DNA from: Brevundimonas sp. Leaf363
GTDB taxonomy: Bacteria > Pseudomonadota > Alphaproteobacteria > Caulobacterales > Caulobacteraceae
DNA length: 55,062 bases
Direction: 5' to 3'
Assembly (NCBI RefSeq): GCF_001424025.1
Contig: NZ_LMPZ01000006.1
Coordinates: forward strand, 1 to 55,062
In this document: positions 25,480 through 33,528 of the stretch, piece by piece
How positions within the stretch are numbered: the first letter of the stretch is position 1
Layout: every line of letters begins with the position of its first letter
The notes under the pieces: generated by a model
What the model saw: only the letters and a program-made list of their open reading frames with translations
Database searches by the model: none
What the model was told of the DNA's origin: nothing
Position numbers and translations under genes: made by a program

Positions 25480-26831
25480 TCGACCGTGATCTCCACGCCC
25501 AGGGCGAAGGCGCCGAGCGCGGCGTCCCACCCCTGCCTCCGGGCGGCGTCGTCCGCATTGGCGAAGCGGATGGCATAGCGGGCGTCCCCCGCCAGTCGGG
25601 GATCGGCGTCCGGCAGGGCCAGCAGCACCCGCCAGCGCCCGGGCGCCAGATCGACCGGCGACGTGACGCCGAGCCCCGCCGCCGTCTCGCCCGGCCCCCA
25701 GTCGCGCGCATCGACGCTCGCCGTCGGCAGACGCCGGACCTCGCCCGTTTCGGCATGGACCAGCACGATCTCGACGGGCCGCGCGTTCATCGGCCGGGAC
25801 CAGCCCAGGTTCTGCACCGCCAGCGAAACCTCGAACCTCGCCCCCGGCGTGGTCCGGTGTGGAACCTCGGCCGCGCCGAGCGCGAAGCGATACCCCATCG
25901 AGCGCCGGACCTGATCCATGCAGCCCCCGGCGATCCAGCGCTCATGGAAGGCGCGTCGGTAATAGCTGTCGTTCAGATAGGTCAGGTTGAACGCGGCCCC
26001 TTCGCCCAGAATATCGGCGCAGTCCGCCCGAGGCCGCGCGCCCGCCTCGTCGGCCGGATTGCAGGTCTCGCCGCCGAAGGGCGCGATGTCGCCCAGCGCC
26101 TGCATCACCGCCCGTTGCCGCGCCCGCAGGGCCGGGTCTTCGTCATAGGTGCCCACGTCGGTGTCGCTGGCCAGGAAGCAGTCGTTGTGGAACCCGACCC
26201 GTCCCTCCGGCCGGGCCCGCCAGGCGATCAGGTCGGGCGGATAGCGGAACTGGACGAACCGCCCCTGCGGGACCGCCGCCATCAGGGCGTCCTTCACCCT
26301 CAGCTTGTTCTCAGGCGTCGCCAGGCCGTTGCTGGACGTGTGCCATTCGCCCCAGGCCCCGATCAGCCCGGCCTGGACCACCGCGATGACGTCCTGATTG
26401 GCGGCGAACACCGGCGTCAGCTGCGCCAGATGTCGTTCCACGATCGCCAGCGGCGCGTCACGCGCATCACGGTATCCGGTCTCGCCCTGGGGATCGTTGT
26501 AGGACGCCCGTACGATCAGCTTGATCCCGGTCCGCCGCGCCCGCCCGAAGGCGGCGTCCAGCGCCTGGATTTCGCTCTCCGGCAAGGCCGCCTCGCGCCA
26601 CGGCTCCAGGTCGATCTTCACGTAGACCAGCCGGAAACCGGCCGCGAAGGCTTCGGCCATATCGGCCCCGCTCGCCCGCGCCAGATCGGGCCCGATCACC
26701 CGGTAGAAGCCGCGTTCGGGATTGGGCCAGTCGGCCTCGCTGGCGACGAACGTCACCGTCTGGACGTCTTGCGCCCGCACCGCCGTCGCCATCGCCAGGG
26801 CGGCCAGAAGGATCAGCCAGAAGCGCATCAT
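25476..26831 (-). CDS. Exported DUF4832/DUF4874-containing protein
   Basis: A 451-residue secreted protein. An N-terminal signal peptide (MMRFWLILLAALAMATAVRA, cleavage before QDV) is followed by a TIM-barrel-like part. This part carries WPNPERGFYRVIG, LVYVKIDLEPWRE, LIVRASYNDPQGETG, QAGLIGAWGEWHTSSNG and VGFHNDCFLASDTDVGTY, as in the DUF4874 domain. A C-terminal DUF4832 part contains LNDSYYRRAFHERW and a beta-sandwich. A glycoside hydrolase-like role is plausible from the fold but not proven. A GAGGAC lies close before two adjacent ATG codons; the second (26828) has the better spacing. Confidence 0.82.
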   Translation of the reverse strand: MMRFWLILLAALAMATAVRAQDVQTVTFVASEADWPNPERGFYRVIGPDLARASGADMAEAFAAGFRLVYVKIDLEPWREAALPESEIQALDAAFGRARRTGIKLIVRASYNDPQGETGYRDARDAPLAIVERHLAQLTPVFAANQDVIAVVQAGLIGAWGEWHTSSNGLATPENKLRVKDALMAAVPQGRFVQFRYPPDLIAWRARPEGRVGFHNDCFLASDTDVGTYDEDPALRARQRAVMQALGDIAPFGGETCNPADEAGARPRADCADILGEGAAFNLTYLNDSYYRRAFHERWIAGGCMDQVRRSMGYRFALGAAEVPHRTTPGARFEVSLAVQNLGWSRPMNARPVEIVLVHAETGEVRRLPTASVDARDWGPGETAAGLGVTSPVDLAPGRWRVLLALPDADPRLAGDARYAIRFANADDAARRQGWDAALGAFALGVEITVD

Positions 26832-26917
26832 GTCCTCAACCGTAGCCGTATGGAGCGAACCAAGGTATGCATCGTTAACAAGCTCGACCGTTCGGGTGCG
26901 AATGAGGAAGCCGCGCC

Positions 26918-27343
26918 ATGCTGATCGCCATTCCCCTGCTGATGATCCCTGTCATCATCTATAACCTGGTGGTCCTGGTCGGCGCCGGCGGCAGCGGCGG
27001 GATGGCGGCGGCCGACGCGGTGCTGCGCGACCCCATGTTCTCCATCCCCATGGCCTCGGGCGCCAGCTGGAATGTTGGTTCGGGCGACTTGATCCTGTTC
27101 CTGTCGCTGATCCTGCTGTTCTTCGAGCTGCTGAAGTCCACCTCCAGCCAGAAGGTGGCGATCGTCAACCACGCCTTGTCGATGGTGCTGTTCGTTGTCG
27201 TCCTGATCGAGTTCCTGCTGATCCGCGGCTTCGCCACCTCGACCTTCTTCCTGATCGTCATCATGGTCCTGCTGGACGTGCTGGCCGGCTTCATCGTCAC
27301 CATCATCTCGGCCCGCAAGGACCTGGACTTCGGCGGGGCGTGA
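26918..27343 (+). CDS. Small four-helix membrane protein of unknown function
   Basis: A 141-residue very hydrophobic protein with four predicted helices (about 3-22, 55-75, 85-105 and 108-130). The loop between helices one and two has GGSGGMAAADAVLRDPMFSIPM, and SGASWNVGSGDLILFLSLILL leads into helix two. The C-terminus is ISARKDLDFGGA. I recall similar conserved small membrane proteins in alphaproteobacteria but know no function. It is divergent from the DUF4832 gene and followed by the SRP RNA gene on the other strand. Confidence 0.75.
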   Translation: MLIAIPLLMIPVIIYNLVVLVGAGGSGGMAAADAVLRDPMFSIPMASGASWNVGSGDLILFLSLILLFFELLKSTSSQKVAIVNHALSMVLFVVVLIEFLLIRGFATSTFFLIVIMVLLDVLAGFIVTIISARKDLDFGGA

Positions 27344-27394
27344 CGACGCGCGCGCTCTGACGAGCGGGCGTTCAGACTTGACGATGCAAGGGAA

Positions 27395-27485
27395 GTAGAG
27401 ACCGCGCGACCCGAAGGGGAATTCGTTGTGGCTGCTGCCTTCCGGCCCTGACCAGGTTGGCGAAGCCTTCGCCCGCGCGATCTCC
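27395..27485 (-). ncRNA. ffs: Signal recognition particle RNA (bacterial 4.5S type)
   Basis: The minus strand carries the conserved SRP RNA apex CCTGGTCAGGGCCGGAAGG followed by CAGCAGCC, the Ffh-binding hairpin. Flanks pair over a long rod: GAGATCGCGCG near 27484 with CGCGCGGTCTC near 27398. Ends are approximate; the 5' end fits a promoter start at 27485. The RNA joins Ffh to target membrane proteins co-translationally. Confidence 0.93.
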
Positions 27486-27491
27486 AAGGCC

Positions 27492-27520
27492 GATATGGCG
27501 CGGCGGCGACTTCAGATCAA
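27492..27520 (-). promoter_or_regulatory. Putative ffs promoter
   Basis: On the minus strand TTGATC (complement of 27515-27520) and CATATC (complement of 27492-27497) are 17 bases apart. The predicted start falls about 7 bases downstream, at the G that begins the SRP RNA rod. Confidence 0.5.
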
Positions 27521-27558
27521 GCCTCCCGCCTGCGACCGAGCGGCGCTAGAAGCGGATC

Positions 27559-28467
27559 ATGCCCTTCACCGCCAACACCTTCGCCGGCAATCCCCTGGAC
27601 CGGGCGGGCGACCGCCGCAGCGATCCGGCCTGGCTGGCAGCGCAGGCGGCGGGCCCCGGCGCCCTGGCGCTGGCGTTGCACGAGGGCCGCGTGCTGATCG
27701 AGGCGCACCCCGAGGGACCGCGCCTGGCCTGGCTTGATCTGTCGATGGCGCGCGATCTGGCGCCGGGACGCGAGGCCTTTCTGGGTCTCTGGAAGGACGC
27801 GCCGGTCTTCGCCGTCGACCTGACGGAGGAAATCCCGAGCCTGGGCGAGTTCATCGACCTGCGCACCGCCGCGTCCGTGCTGTCCGGCCCCGATGCGGCG
27901 ATGGCGGGGACGGCCAAGAGCCTGTTCGACTGGCGCAACCGCCACGGCTTCTGCGCCCGTTGCGGCCAGAAGACCGCGGACGCCTCGGGCGGATGGAAGC
28001 GGATATGCCCCGCCTGCGGCGCCGAGCATTTCCCGCGCGTCGATCCGGTGACCATCATGCTGCCGGTCTACAGCGGCGGGGCCGAGCCGAAATGCCTGCT
28101 GGGTCGCCAGGCCGCGTGGCCGGCGGGCCGGATGTCGGCCCTGGCCGGGTTCGTCGAGCCCGGCGAGACCATCGAGGAAGGCTGCGCCCGCGAGATCGCC
28201 GAGGAGGCCGGCCTTACGGTCGTCGCCGCCCGCTATCACTCCAGCCAGCCCTGGCCCTTCCCGTCCCAGCTGATGATCGGCCTGATCGCCGAGGTCTCGG
28301 ACGACGAGGCCCGCCCCGACCAGACCGAGCTGGAGGCCGTCGCCTGGTTCACCCGCGACGAGGCCCGCGCCGTGCTGGACGGTCGCCACCCGGAGGTGAA
28401 GGCGCCCCCGCCCTTCGCCATCGCGCACACGCTGATTAAGGCGTGGGTGGAGGGGTTTGAGGTCTAG
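27559..28467 (+). CDS. nudC: NAD(+)/NADH pyrophosphatase NudC
   Basis: Nudix hydrolase cleaving NADH (and NAD caps on RNA in well-studied homologues) to mononucleotides. The 302-residue protein has an N-terminal domain, a zinc ribbon CARCG...CPACG (about 133-155), the Nudix box GFVEPGETIEEGCAREIAEEAGL and, just after it, the NudC-specific SQPWPFPS. Length fits the long alphaproteobacterial form. It is divergently placed from ffs and faces the dCTP deaminase-like gene across a large palindromic repeat. Confidence 0.95.
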   Translation: MPFTANTFAGNPLDRAGDRRSDPAWLAAQAAGPGALALALHEGRVLIEAHPEGPRLAWLDLSMARDLAPGREAFLGLWKDAPVFAVDLTEEIPSLGEFIDLRTAASVLSGPDAAMAGTAKSLFDWRNRHGFCARCGQKTADASGGWKRICPACGAEHFPRVDPVTIMLPVYSGGAEPKCLLGRQAAWPAGRMSALAGFVEPGETIEEGCAREIAEEAGLTVVAARYHSSQPWPFPSQLMIGLIAEVSDDEARPDQTELEAVAWFTRDEARAVLDGRHPEVKAPPPFAIAHTLIKAWVEGFEV

Positions 28468-28476
28468 GCGCGGAAC

Positions 28477-28600
28477 GCTCTCCGCCCCCTGGGCGGAGAC
28501 AGCGAGCGTCAGCGAGCAGAGGCGGGCAGGTTCAGAGCGCGACCCTTCGGACCCGCCTCTGGCGCCTTCGGCGCCTGTCTCCGCCCAAGGGGCGGAGAGC
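28477..28600. repeat. Dispersed palindromic intergenic element, copy 1
   Basis: Outer arms 28477-28502 and 28575-28600 match as reverse complements at 25 of 26 positions. Inner arms AGAGGCGGG (28518-28526) and CCCGCCTCT (28552-28560) are perfect, and GGCGCC-TTC-GGCGCC (28561-28575) forms another hairpin. A closely similar element in the same orientation is at 47647-47772. Both copies lie between convergent genes. Confidence 0.85.
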
Positions 28601-28606
28601 GATCGT

Positions 28607-29632
28607 TCAGCCCCACGTCCTGAAGTGCTTCGACAGTTTCAGGCCCTGCCGCTGGTAGTGGCTGCCGCCCTCGCCATAGAGCCGCGTCGGCCGCTCGGTC
28701 AGCGGCTCATAGACCAGCCGCGCCACGATCTGCCCGTGCTCCAGCAGGAAGGGCGTGTCGTGCGTCCGCACCTCCAGCACTCCGCGCGAGCCCTTACCGT
28801 GCGCCTCGTCCACCCCGAAGCCAGGGTCGAAGAAGCCGGCGTAGTGGACGCGGAATTCGCCCACCGACGGGTCGATCGGCGTCATCTCGGCGGCCTGCAG
28901 CACCGGGATCTCGACCGGTTCGCGCGAGGCCAGGATGTAGAATTCGCCCGGGTCCAGCAGCAGCTCCCCGCGCTGGGCCTGCAGGGGCTCCCAGAAGTCG
29001 CGGGGGTCGTGACCATCTTCGCGGTCCATATCGACCACCCCGGCGTGACGCCGACCGCGATAGCCCACCACGCCGTTCTCGCCGGACTGCAGGTCGACGC
29101 CGACGCTGCGGGTCTCAAGCTTGGGCGTCTCGCCGGTCTTGAGCCGAAGCTGGTTCAGCCGCGTGCCCGGCCGCACCAGGATGGAGAAGGTCTGGGGCGC
29201 GATCTCCAGATAGAGCGGCCCGTCATAGCCCGCCGCCACGTCGTCGAAGGCGTCGCCCCGGTCGGTCAGCAGGCGCACGAAGACGTCCACCCGGCCGGTC
29301 GAGCTCTTGGGATTGGCGCGCGCGGTCAGGCCGGCGGGCAGGCTGAGACGCTCCTGCAAACGTGCGATGTAGACGCAGCCCTTTTCCAGCACCACGCCGT
29401 CATCGGTCAGTTCGATCCCGTGCATCGTCACGTCGGCCAGCCGTTCCTCGACCGTGCGGCGGCCGGGCAGGAAGCTGGCGCGCACCCGCCACGCCCGGTC
29501 GCCAAGGCGCAGGTCCAGGCTGGCCGGCTGGACCTGGTCGGCGTCGAAGCGGGTCTGGCTGGCCACCGCGCCGGTGGCGATCAGGGTCTCGATGGCCTGG
29601 CAGGGCAGGATGCCGATGGGGGTCTCGCTCAT
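28607..29632 (-). CDS. 2'-deoxycytidine 5'-triphosphate deaminase (double-length dCTP deaminase family)
   Basis: A 341-residue protein of the dCTP deaminase/dUTPase superfamily, about twice the usual ~190-residue Dcd. The N-terminal half has QVQPASLDLRLGDRAWRVRA, ANPKSSTGRVDVFVRLLTD (nucleotide-binding Ser/Arg) and the catalytic-Glu segment PLYLEIAPQTFSILVRPG. The C-terminal half has GEFYILASREPVEIP and HYAGFFDPGFGV, resembling a second trimer-fold domain. It would supply dUTP for thymidylate synthesis. I start at ATG 29632; another ATG at 29644 is possible. It is divergent from apaG. Confidence 0.85.
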   Translation of the reverse strand: MSETPIGILPCQAIETLIATGAVASQTRFDADQVQPASLDLRLGDRAWRVRASFLPGRRTVEERLADVTMHGIELTDDGVVLEKGCVYIARLQERLSLPAGLTARANPKSSTGRVDVFVRLLTDRGDAFDDVAAGYDGPLYLEIAPQTFSILVRPGTRLNQLRLKTGETPKLETRSVGVDLQSGENGVVGYRGRRHAGVVDMDREDGHDPRDFWEPLQAQRGELLLDPGEFYILASREPVEIPVLQAAEMTPIDPSVGEFRVHYAGFFDPGFGVDEAHGKGSRGVLEVRTHDTPFLLEHGQIVARLVYEPLTERPTRLYGEGGSHYQRQGLKLSKHFRTWG

Positions 29633-29704
29633 GCGCCTTGCCATACACGGTTTCAGATATGAGGCCACGCTTGCGTCGGCCGACGAGCAGCGCGACGCTG
29701 ACGC

Positions 29705-30112
29705 ATGCACGACCAACCCGCCTATGAGGCCCGGACCCGCGACGTCGTGGTTCGCGTCCGCCCCAGCTATCTGGCCGGCCAGTCCGACCCCGAGGGCGGT
29801 CGCTGGGTCTGGGCCTACCATGTCGAGATCGAGAACCAGGGCGGCCAGACCCTGCAACTGCTGGCGCGGCGCTGGAGCATCGTCGACGGCCTGGGCCGCA
29901 CCGAGGAGGTGCGCGGGCCCGGCGTCGTGGGCGAGCAGCCCGTCATCGGCCCCGGCCAGCGCTTCGCCTACGCCTCCGGCTGTCCCTTAGGCACCCCCAG
30001 CGGCTCGATGAGCGGCGGCTACTACATGGCCGACGAGGCGGGCGAGACCTTCGAAGTGGAAATCCCCGCCTTCTCGCTCGACGTGCCGGACCCGAGGCGG
30101 AAGCTGAACTGA
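29705..30112 (+). CDS. apaG: ApaG domain protein
   Basis: A 135-residue fibronectin-III-like ApaG (DUF525) protein: the strand RDVVVRVRPSYLAGQSDPE, WAYHVEIENQGGQTLQLLAR and HW-type WSIVDGLGRTEEVRGPGVVGEQP. It ends with SGCPLGTPSGSMSGGYYM, the family's nucleotide-binding GxGxxxG-like region, and FEVEIPAFSLD. The exact role is unsettled; family members bind pyrophosphate or ATP and affect Co/Mg resistance phenotypes. It converges with putA across a perfect 26-bp inverted repeat. Confidence 0.93.
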   Translation: MHDQPAYEARTRDVVVRVRPSYLAGQSDPEGGRWVWAYHVEIENQGGQTLQLLARRWSIVDGLGRTEEVRGPGVVGEQPVIGPGQRFAYASGCPLGTPSGSMSGGYYMADEAGETFEVEIPAFSLDVPDPRRKLN

Positions 30113-30114
30113 GC

Positions 30115-30266
30115 CCTTCTCCCCTCGGGGGAGAAGGTGGCAGGCGAAGCCTGACGGTTGAGGGGGTGGGATGAAGCGCCCTCATCGTCGGCCGTTGTGC
30201 GTGTCGCTCGCGTCCCCCTCATCCGAGCCGCTATCGCGGCCCACCTTCTCCCCCGAGGGGAGAAGG
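30115..30266. repeat. Perfect 26-bp inverted repeat between apaG and putA
   Basis: Arms 30115-30140 and 30241-30266 are exact reverse complements, 100 bases apart. Each arm is itself a hairpin (CCTTCTCCCC-TCG-GGGGAGAAGG). It starts just after the apaG stop and ends one base before the putA stop codon, so it can terminate both genes. I have seen this motif type as an intergenic repeat in Caulobacterales, but no second copy is here. Confidence 0.8.
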
Positions 30267-30267
30267 A

Positions 30268-33200
30268 TCACAAATTAAGCAGGGCCGGGTCGCCGCCTTG
30301 GGCGCTGATGTTGTTGCTGATGGCCTTTTCGGACGCATAGCGGATCAGGCTGTAGGGGCCGCCGGCCTTGGGGCCGGTGCCGGAGAGGCCCTCGCCGCCG
30401 AAGGGCTGGACGCCGACCACCGCGCCGATGATCGAGCGGTTGATGTAGACGTTTCCGGCCGGGACCAGGCGCGCGACCTCGTCGGCGAAGGCCTCGATCC
30501 GGCTGTGCACGCCCAGCGTCAGGCCGTAACCGCGCGCGGCCAGCTTGGCGGCCGTCTCCTTCAACTTCGACGGCTCATAGCGGACGACGTGCAGGATGGG
30601 GCCGAAGACCTCGCGCTCCAGATAGTCGGGGGTCGGGACCTCGGCGATGGTCGGGGCGAAGACGTGGCCCCGGGCGGCGGAGGCGGGGACGGCGGCGCGG
30701 GCGACGATCCTGGCGTCGCCTTCGAGGCGCTTCAGGTGCGCCTCCAGCATGGCCTTGGCGTCGGCGTCGATGACCGGGCCGATGTCCGTCGACGGGTCCG
30801 TCGGGTCGCCCACCACCTGGGCCTCAAGCGCGCCCTTCAGACCATCGATGAGCGCGTCGGCGGCGTCGTGGGGGACGTAGAGCAGGCGCAGGGCCGAGCA
30901 CCGCTGGCCGCTCGACCCGAAGGCCGACAGGATCACGTCGTCGATGACCTGTTCCTTCAACGCCGTGGTGTCGATGAACATGCCGTTCAGGCCGCCCGTC
31001 TCGGCGATGAAGGGGATGATCGGCCCGGCGCGGTTGGCCAGCGCCCGGTTGATGGCCGTGGCCGTGTCGGTGCCGCCGGTGAAGGCGACGCCGTCGACGG
31101 CGGGATGGCTGGTCAGGACCGCGCCCACCGTCTCGCCACGTCCGGGGACCAGGGCCAGCAGGTCGGGATCGAGGCCGGCCTTGTAGTAGAGCCGAACCGC
31201 CTCGGCGGCGATCAGGGGCGTCTGCTCGGCCGGCTTGGCCAGGACGGCGTTGCCGGCGGCGAGCGCGGCCGCGATCTGGCCGGTGAAGATGGCCAGCGGG
31301 AAGTTCCACGGGCTGATACAGGCGAAGACGCCGCGTCCGTGCAGGACCAGCGAGTTGATCTCGCCCACCGGCCCCTGCAGCGGCTTGGCGCCGCCGAAGT
31401 CTCGCTCGGCCAACATGGCGTAGTAGCGGAGGAAGTCCGCCGCCTCGCGCACTTCGGCCACGCCGTCGTTCAGCGTCTTGCCGGCTTCGCGCGACAGCAG
31501 GGCGACCAGGCGGTCCATGTCGCCTTCCAGCGCATCGGCCATGGCGCGCAGGACGGGGGCGCGGCCCGTCCCGCCGATCTTGTCCCATTTCGCCTGCGCC
31601 TTGATGGCGGCCTCGGCGGCGGCGTCGATGTCCTCGGGCGTGGCTTCGGAGACATGGCCCAGAACCTGGGTCGTGTCGAAGGGGTTCAGCACATCCTGGG
31701 CGTTCACGCCCGCACGCAGCTTGCCGCCGATGATCGGGCCGGAGGTCAGGCGTTCCGAGTCGACCTTCTCCAGCGCCCGGGCGTGCCGCTCGCGGTCGGC
31801 GGCCTGGGAGTAGTCGCGGCCCAGCGAGTTCTGGCGGTCCATGTACATGTCCTTGGGGGTCGGGATCTTGGCGTGGCGGTCGGGATGGGCCTCGACCACG
31901 GTGATCGGATCGGCGGCGACGGCGGAGGCGGGCACCCGCTCGTCCAGCAGGGCGTGGACGAACGACGAGTTGGCGCCGTTTTCCAGCAGGCGGCGCACCA
32001 GATAGGGCAGCAGGTCCTCGTGCCCGCCGACGGGGGCGTAGGCCCGGATGCTCAGCGTCTCGTCCGACCAGTCGGCCGATGCGGCGGCGTAGAGCGCCTC
32101 GCCCATGCCGTGGAGGCGCTGGTACTCGATCTTCACGCCCCGCTCGCGCGCCATCCGGTGCACGACGGCCAGCGAATGGGCGTTGTGGGTGGCGAACTGG
32201 CTGTAGAGGTGCGGCGCCGCCTCGATCATCAGCTTGGCGGCGGTCAGATAGTTCAGGTCCGTCGCCGCCTTGGTGGTGAAGACCGGATAGTCGGTGCGGC
32301 CGAACTGCTGGGCGCGCTTGATCTCGGTGTCCCAATAGGCGCCCTTGACCAGACGGACCATCAAACGACGGCCGGACGCCTGGGACAGGGCGGTCAGCCG
32401 CTCGATCACCTCGGGCGCCCGCTTCTGATATGCCTGAACGGCGAGGCCCAGGCCGGTCCAGCCGCCCAGCTCGCTTTCATGCGCCAGCCGGTCCAGCAGC
32501 TTCAGCGACAGGGCCAGGCGGTCGGCCTCCTCCGCGTCGATGGTGAAGTTGATGTCGTGTTTCGCCGCGATCCGGGCCAGGCGCAGGATGCGGGGATAGA
32601 GTTCGGACCAGACGCGATCCTCGTGCGTCGCCTCATAGCGGGGCGACAGGGCCGACAGCTTGACCGAGACGCCGTGACCGGCTTCGGGGCCTTGGGTGCT
32701 GGACTTGCCGACGGCCTCGATGGCTTCGGCGTAGATGCGCTCATAGCGTTCGGCGTCGTGGGCGGTGCGGGCGCCTTCGCCCAGCATGTCGAAACTGCAC
32801 AGCCAGCCCTCGCGGTTGGCCCGCTTCAGCGCCGCCTGGATGGTGCGGCCGACCACGAACTGCTCGCCCATGATGCGCACGGCGGCGGCGACGGCCTGGC
32901 GGATCACCGGCTCGCCGATGCGGCCCGCGACCCGCTTCAGGAAGTTGGGCAGGTCAGTCTTGGCCTCGTCGTCGGCGTCGACCAGCTTGCCGGTCAGCAT
33001 CAGGCCCCAGGTCGAGGCGTTGACGAACAGGCTGTCGGATTGGCCCAGGTGCGAGGCCCAGTCGGCCGAACCGATCTTCTCGGCGATCAGCTTGTCGCGG
33101 GTGTCCTCGTCCGGCGTGCGCAGCAGGGCCTCGGCCAGACACATCAGGGCCAGCCCCTCGCGGGTGCCCAGCGAGAACTCCTGCAGGAAGCTTTCGACCA

Positions 33201-33396
33201 CGCCCTGTTTGGTCTGGCTGCGCCGCGCGCCCTCGACCAGAGCCACGGCCTCGTCAACGGCGGCCTGCCGCTGGGCGGCGTCGAGCGGGCTGCGAGCCAG
33301 CAGGCCCCGCACCACCGCCGTCTCATCCGCGAACTTGCCGTGATCCAGCGTGTCCCAGTCCTGAGACAGGCCGGGGAAGGAAGCGTTCGATGTCAT
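30268..33396 (-). CDS. putA: Bifunctional proline dehydrogenase / L-glutamate-gamma-semialdehyde dehydrogenase
   Basis: Oxidises proline to glutamate in two channelled steps using FAD and NAD+. The 1042-residue protein has an alpha-helical arm, then the PRODH barrel with SPRYEATHEDRVW, RLVKGAYWDTEIKRAQ, YPVFTTKAATDLNY and ATHNAHS. The aldehyde dehydrogenase part follows, with SPWNFPLAIFTGQIAAALAAGN, the general-base Glu in IAETGGLNGM and the catalytic Cys in FGSSGQRCSALR. The N-terminal ribbon-helix-helix repressor domain of enterobacterial PutA is absent, so the gene must be controlled by another protein, as in many alphaproteobacteria. Divergent from the GT4 gene. Confidence 0.97.
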   Translation of the reverse strand: MTSNASFPGLSQDWDTLDHGKFADETAVVRGLLARSPLDAAQRQAAVDEAVALVEGARRSQTKQGVVESFLQEFSLGTREGLALMCLAEALLRTPDEDTRDKLIAEKIGSADWASHLGQSDSLFVNASTWGLMLTGKLVDADDEAKTDLPNFLKRVAGRIGEPVIRQAVAAAVRIMGEQFVVGRTIQAALKRANREGWLCSFDMLGEGARTAHDAERYERIYAEAIEAVGKSSTQGPEAGHGVSVKLSALSPRYEATHEDRVWSELYPRILRLARIAAKHDINFTIDAEEADRLALSLKLLDRLAHESELGGWTGLGLAVQAYQKRAPEVIERLTALSQASGRRLMVRLVKGAYWDTEIKRAQQFGRTDYPVFTTKAATDLNYLTAAKLMIEAAPHLYSQFATHNAHSLAVVHRMARERGVKIEYQRLHGMGEALYAAASADWSDETLSIRAYAPVGGHEDLLPYLVRRLLENGANSSFVHALLDERVPASAVAADPITVVEAHPDRHAKIPTPKDMYMDRQNSLGRDYSQAADRERHARALEKVDSERLTSGPIIGGKLRAGVNAQDVLNPFDTTQVLGHVSEATPEDIDAAAEAAIKAQAKWDKIGGTGRAPVLRAMADALEGDMDRLVALLSREAGKTLNDGVAEVREAADFLRYYAMLAERDFGGAKPLQGPVGEINSLVLHGRGVFACISPWNFPLAIFTGQIAAALAAGNAVLAKPAEQTPLIAAEAVRLYYKAGLDPDLLALVPGRGETVGAVLTSHPAVDGVAFTGGTDTATAINRALANRAGPIIPFIAETGGLNGMFIDTTALKEQVIDDVILSAFGSSGQRCSALRLLYVPHDAADALIDGLKGALEAQVVGDPTDPSTDIGPVIDADAKAMLEAHLKRLEGDARIVARAAVPASAARGHVFAPTIAEVPTPDYLEREVFGPILHVVRYEPSKLKETAAKLAARGYGLTLGVHSRIEAFADEVARLVPAGNVYINRSIIGAVVGVQPFGGEGLSGTGPKAGGPYSLIRYASEKAISNNISAQGGDPALLNL

Positions 33397-33528
33397 GGCG
33401 GCCTCTTAGACCCTCGCGCGGGCCGATGGGAGGCCCCAAGGTTGACAGCGAGCAGGGGCCATCTCGCCAAGCGCATCGGGAGGCGCTAGATCGGTGCGCT
33501 CGACAACGGCGGAGGCCGATCGGCCCGC

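Noticed and set aside
27426..27737. Plus-strand frame starting MWLLPSGPDQVG
   Set aside because: It is the complement of the SRP RNA apex, and the rest overlaps nudC in another frame.
30298..33489. Very long plus-strand frame (over 1000 codons) opposite putA
   Set aside because: GC-rich third positions of putA keep the antisense frame open; composition is Gly/Arg/Asp/Val with no domain, and no start signals.
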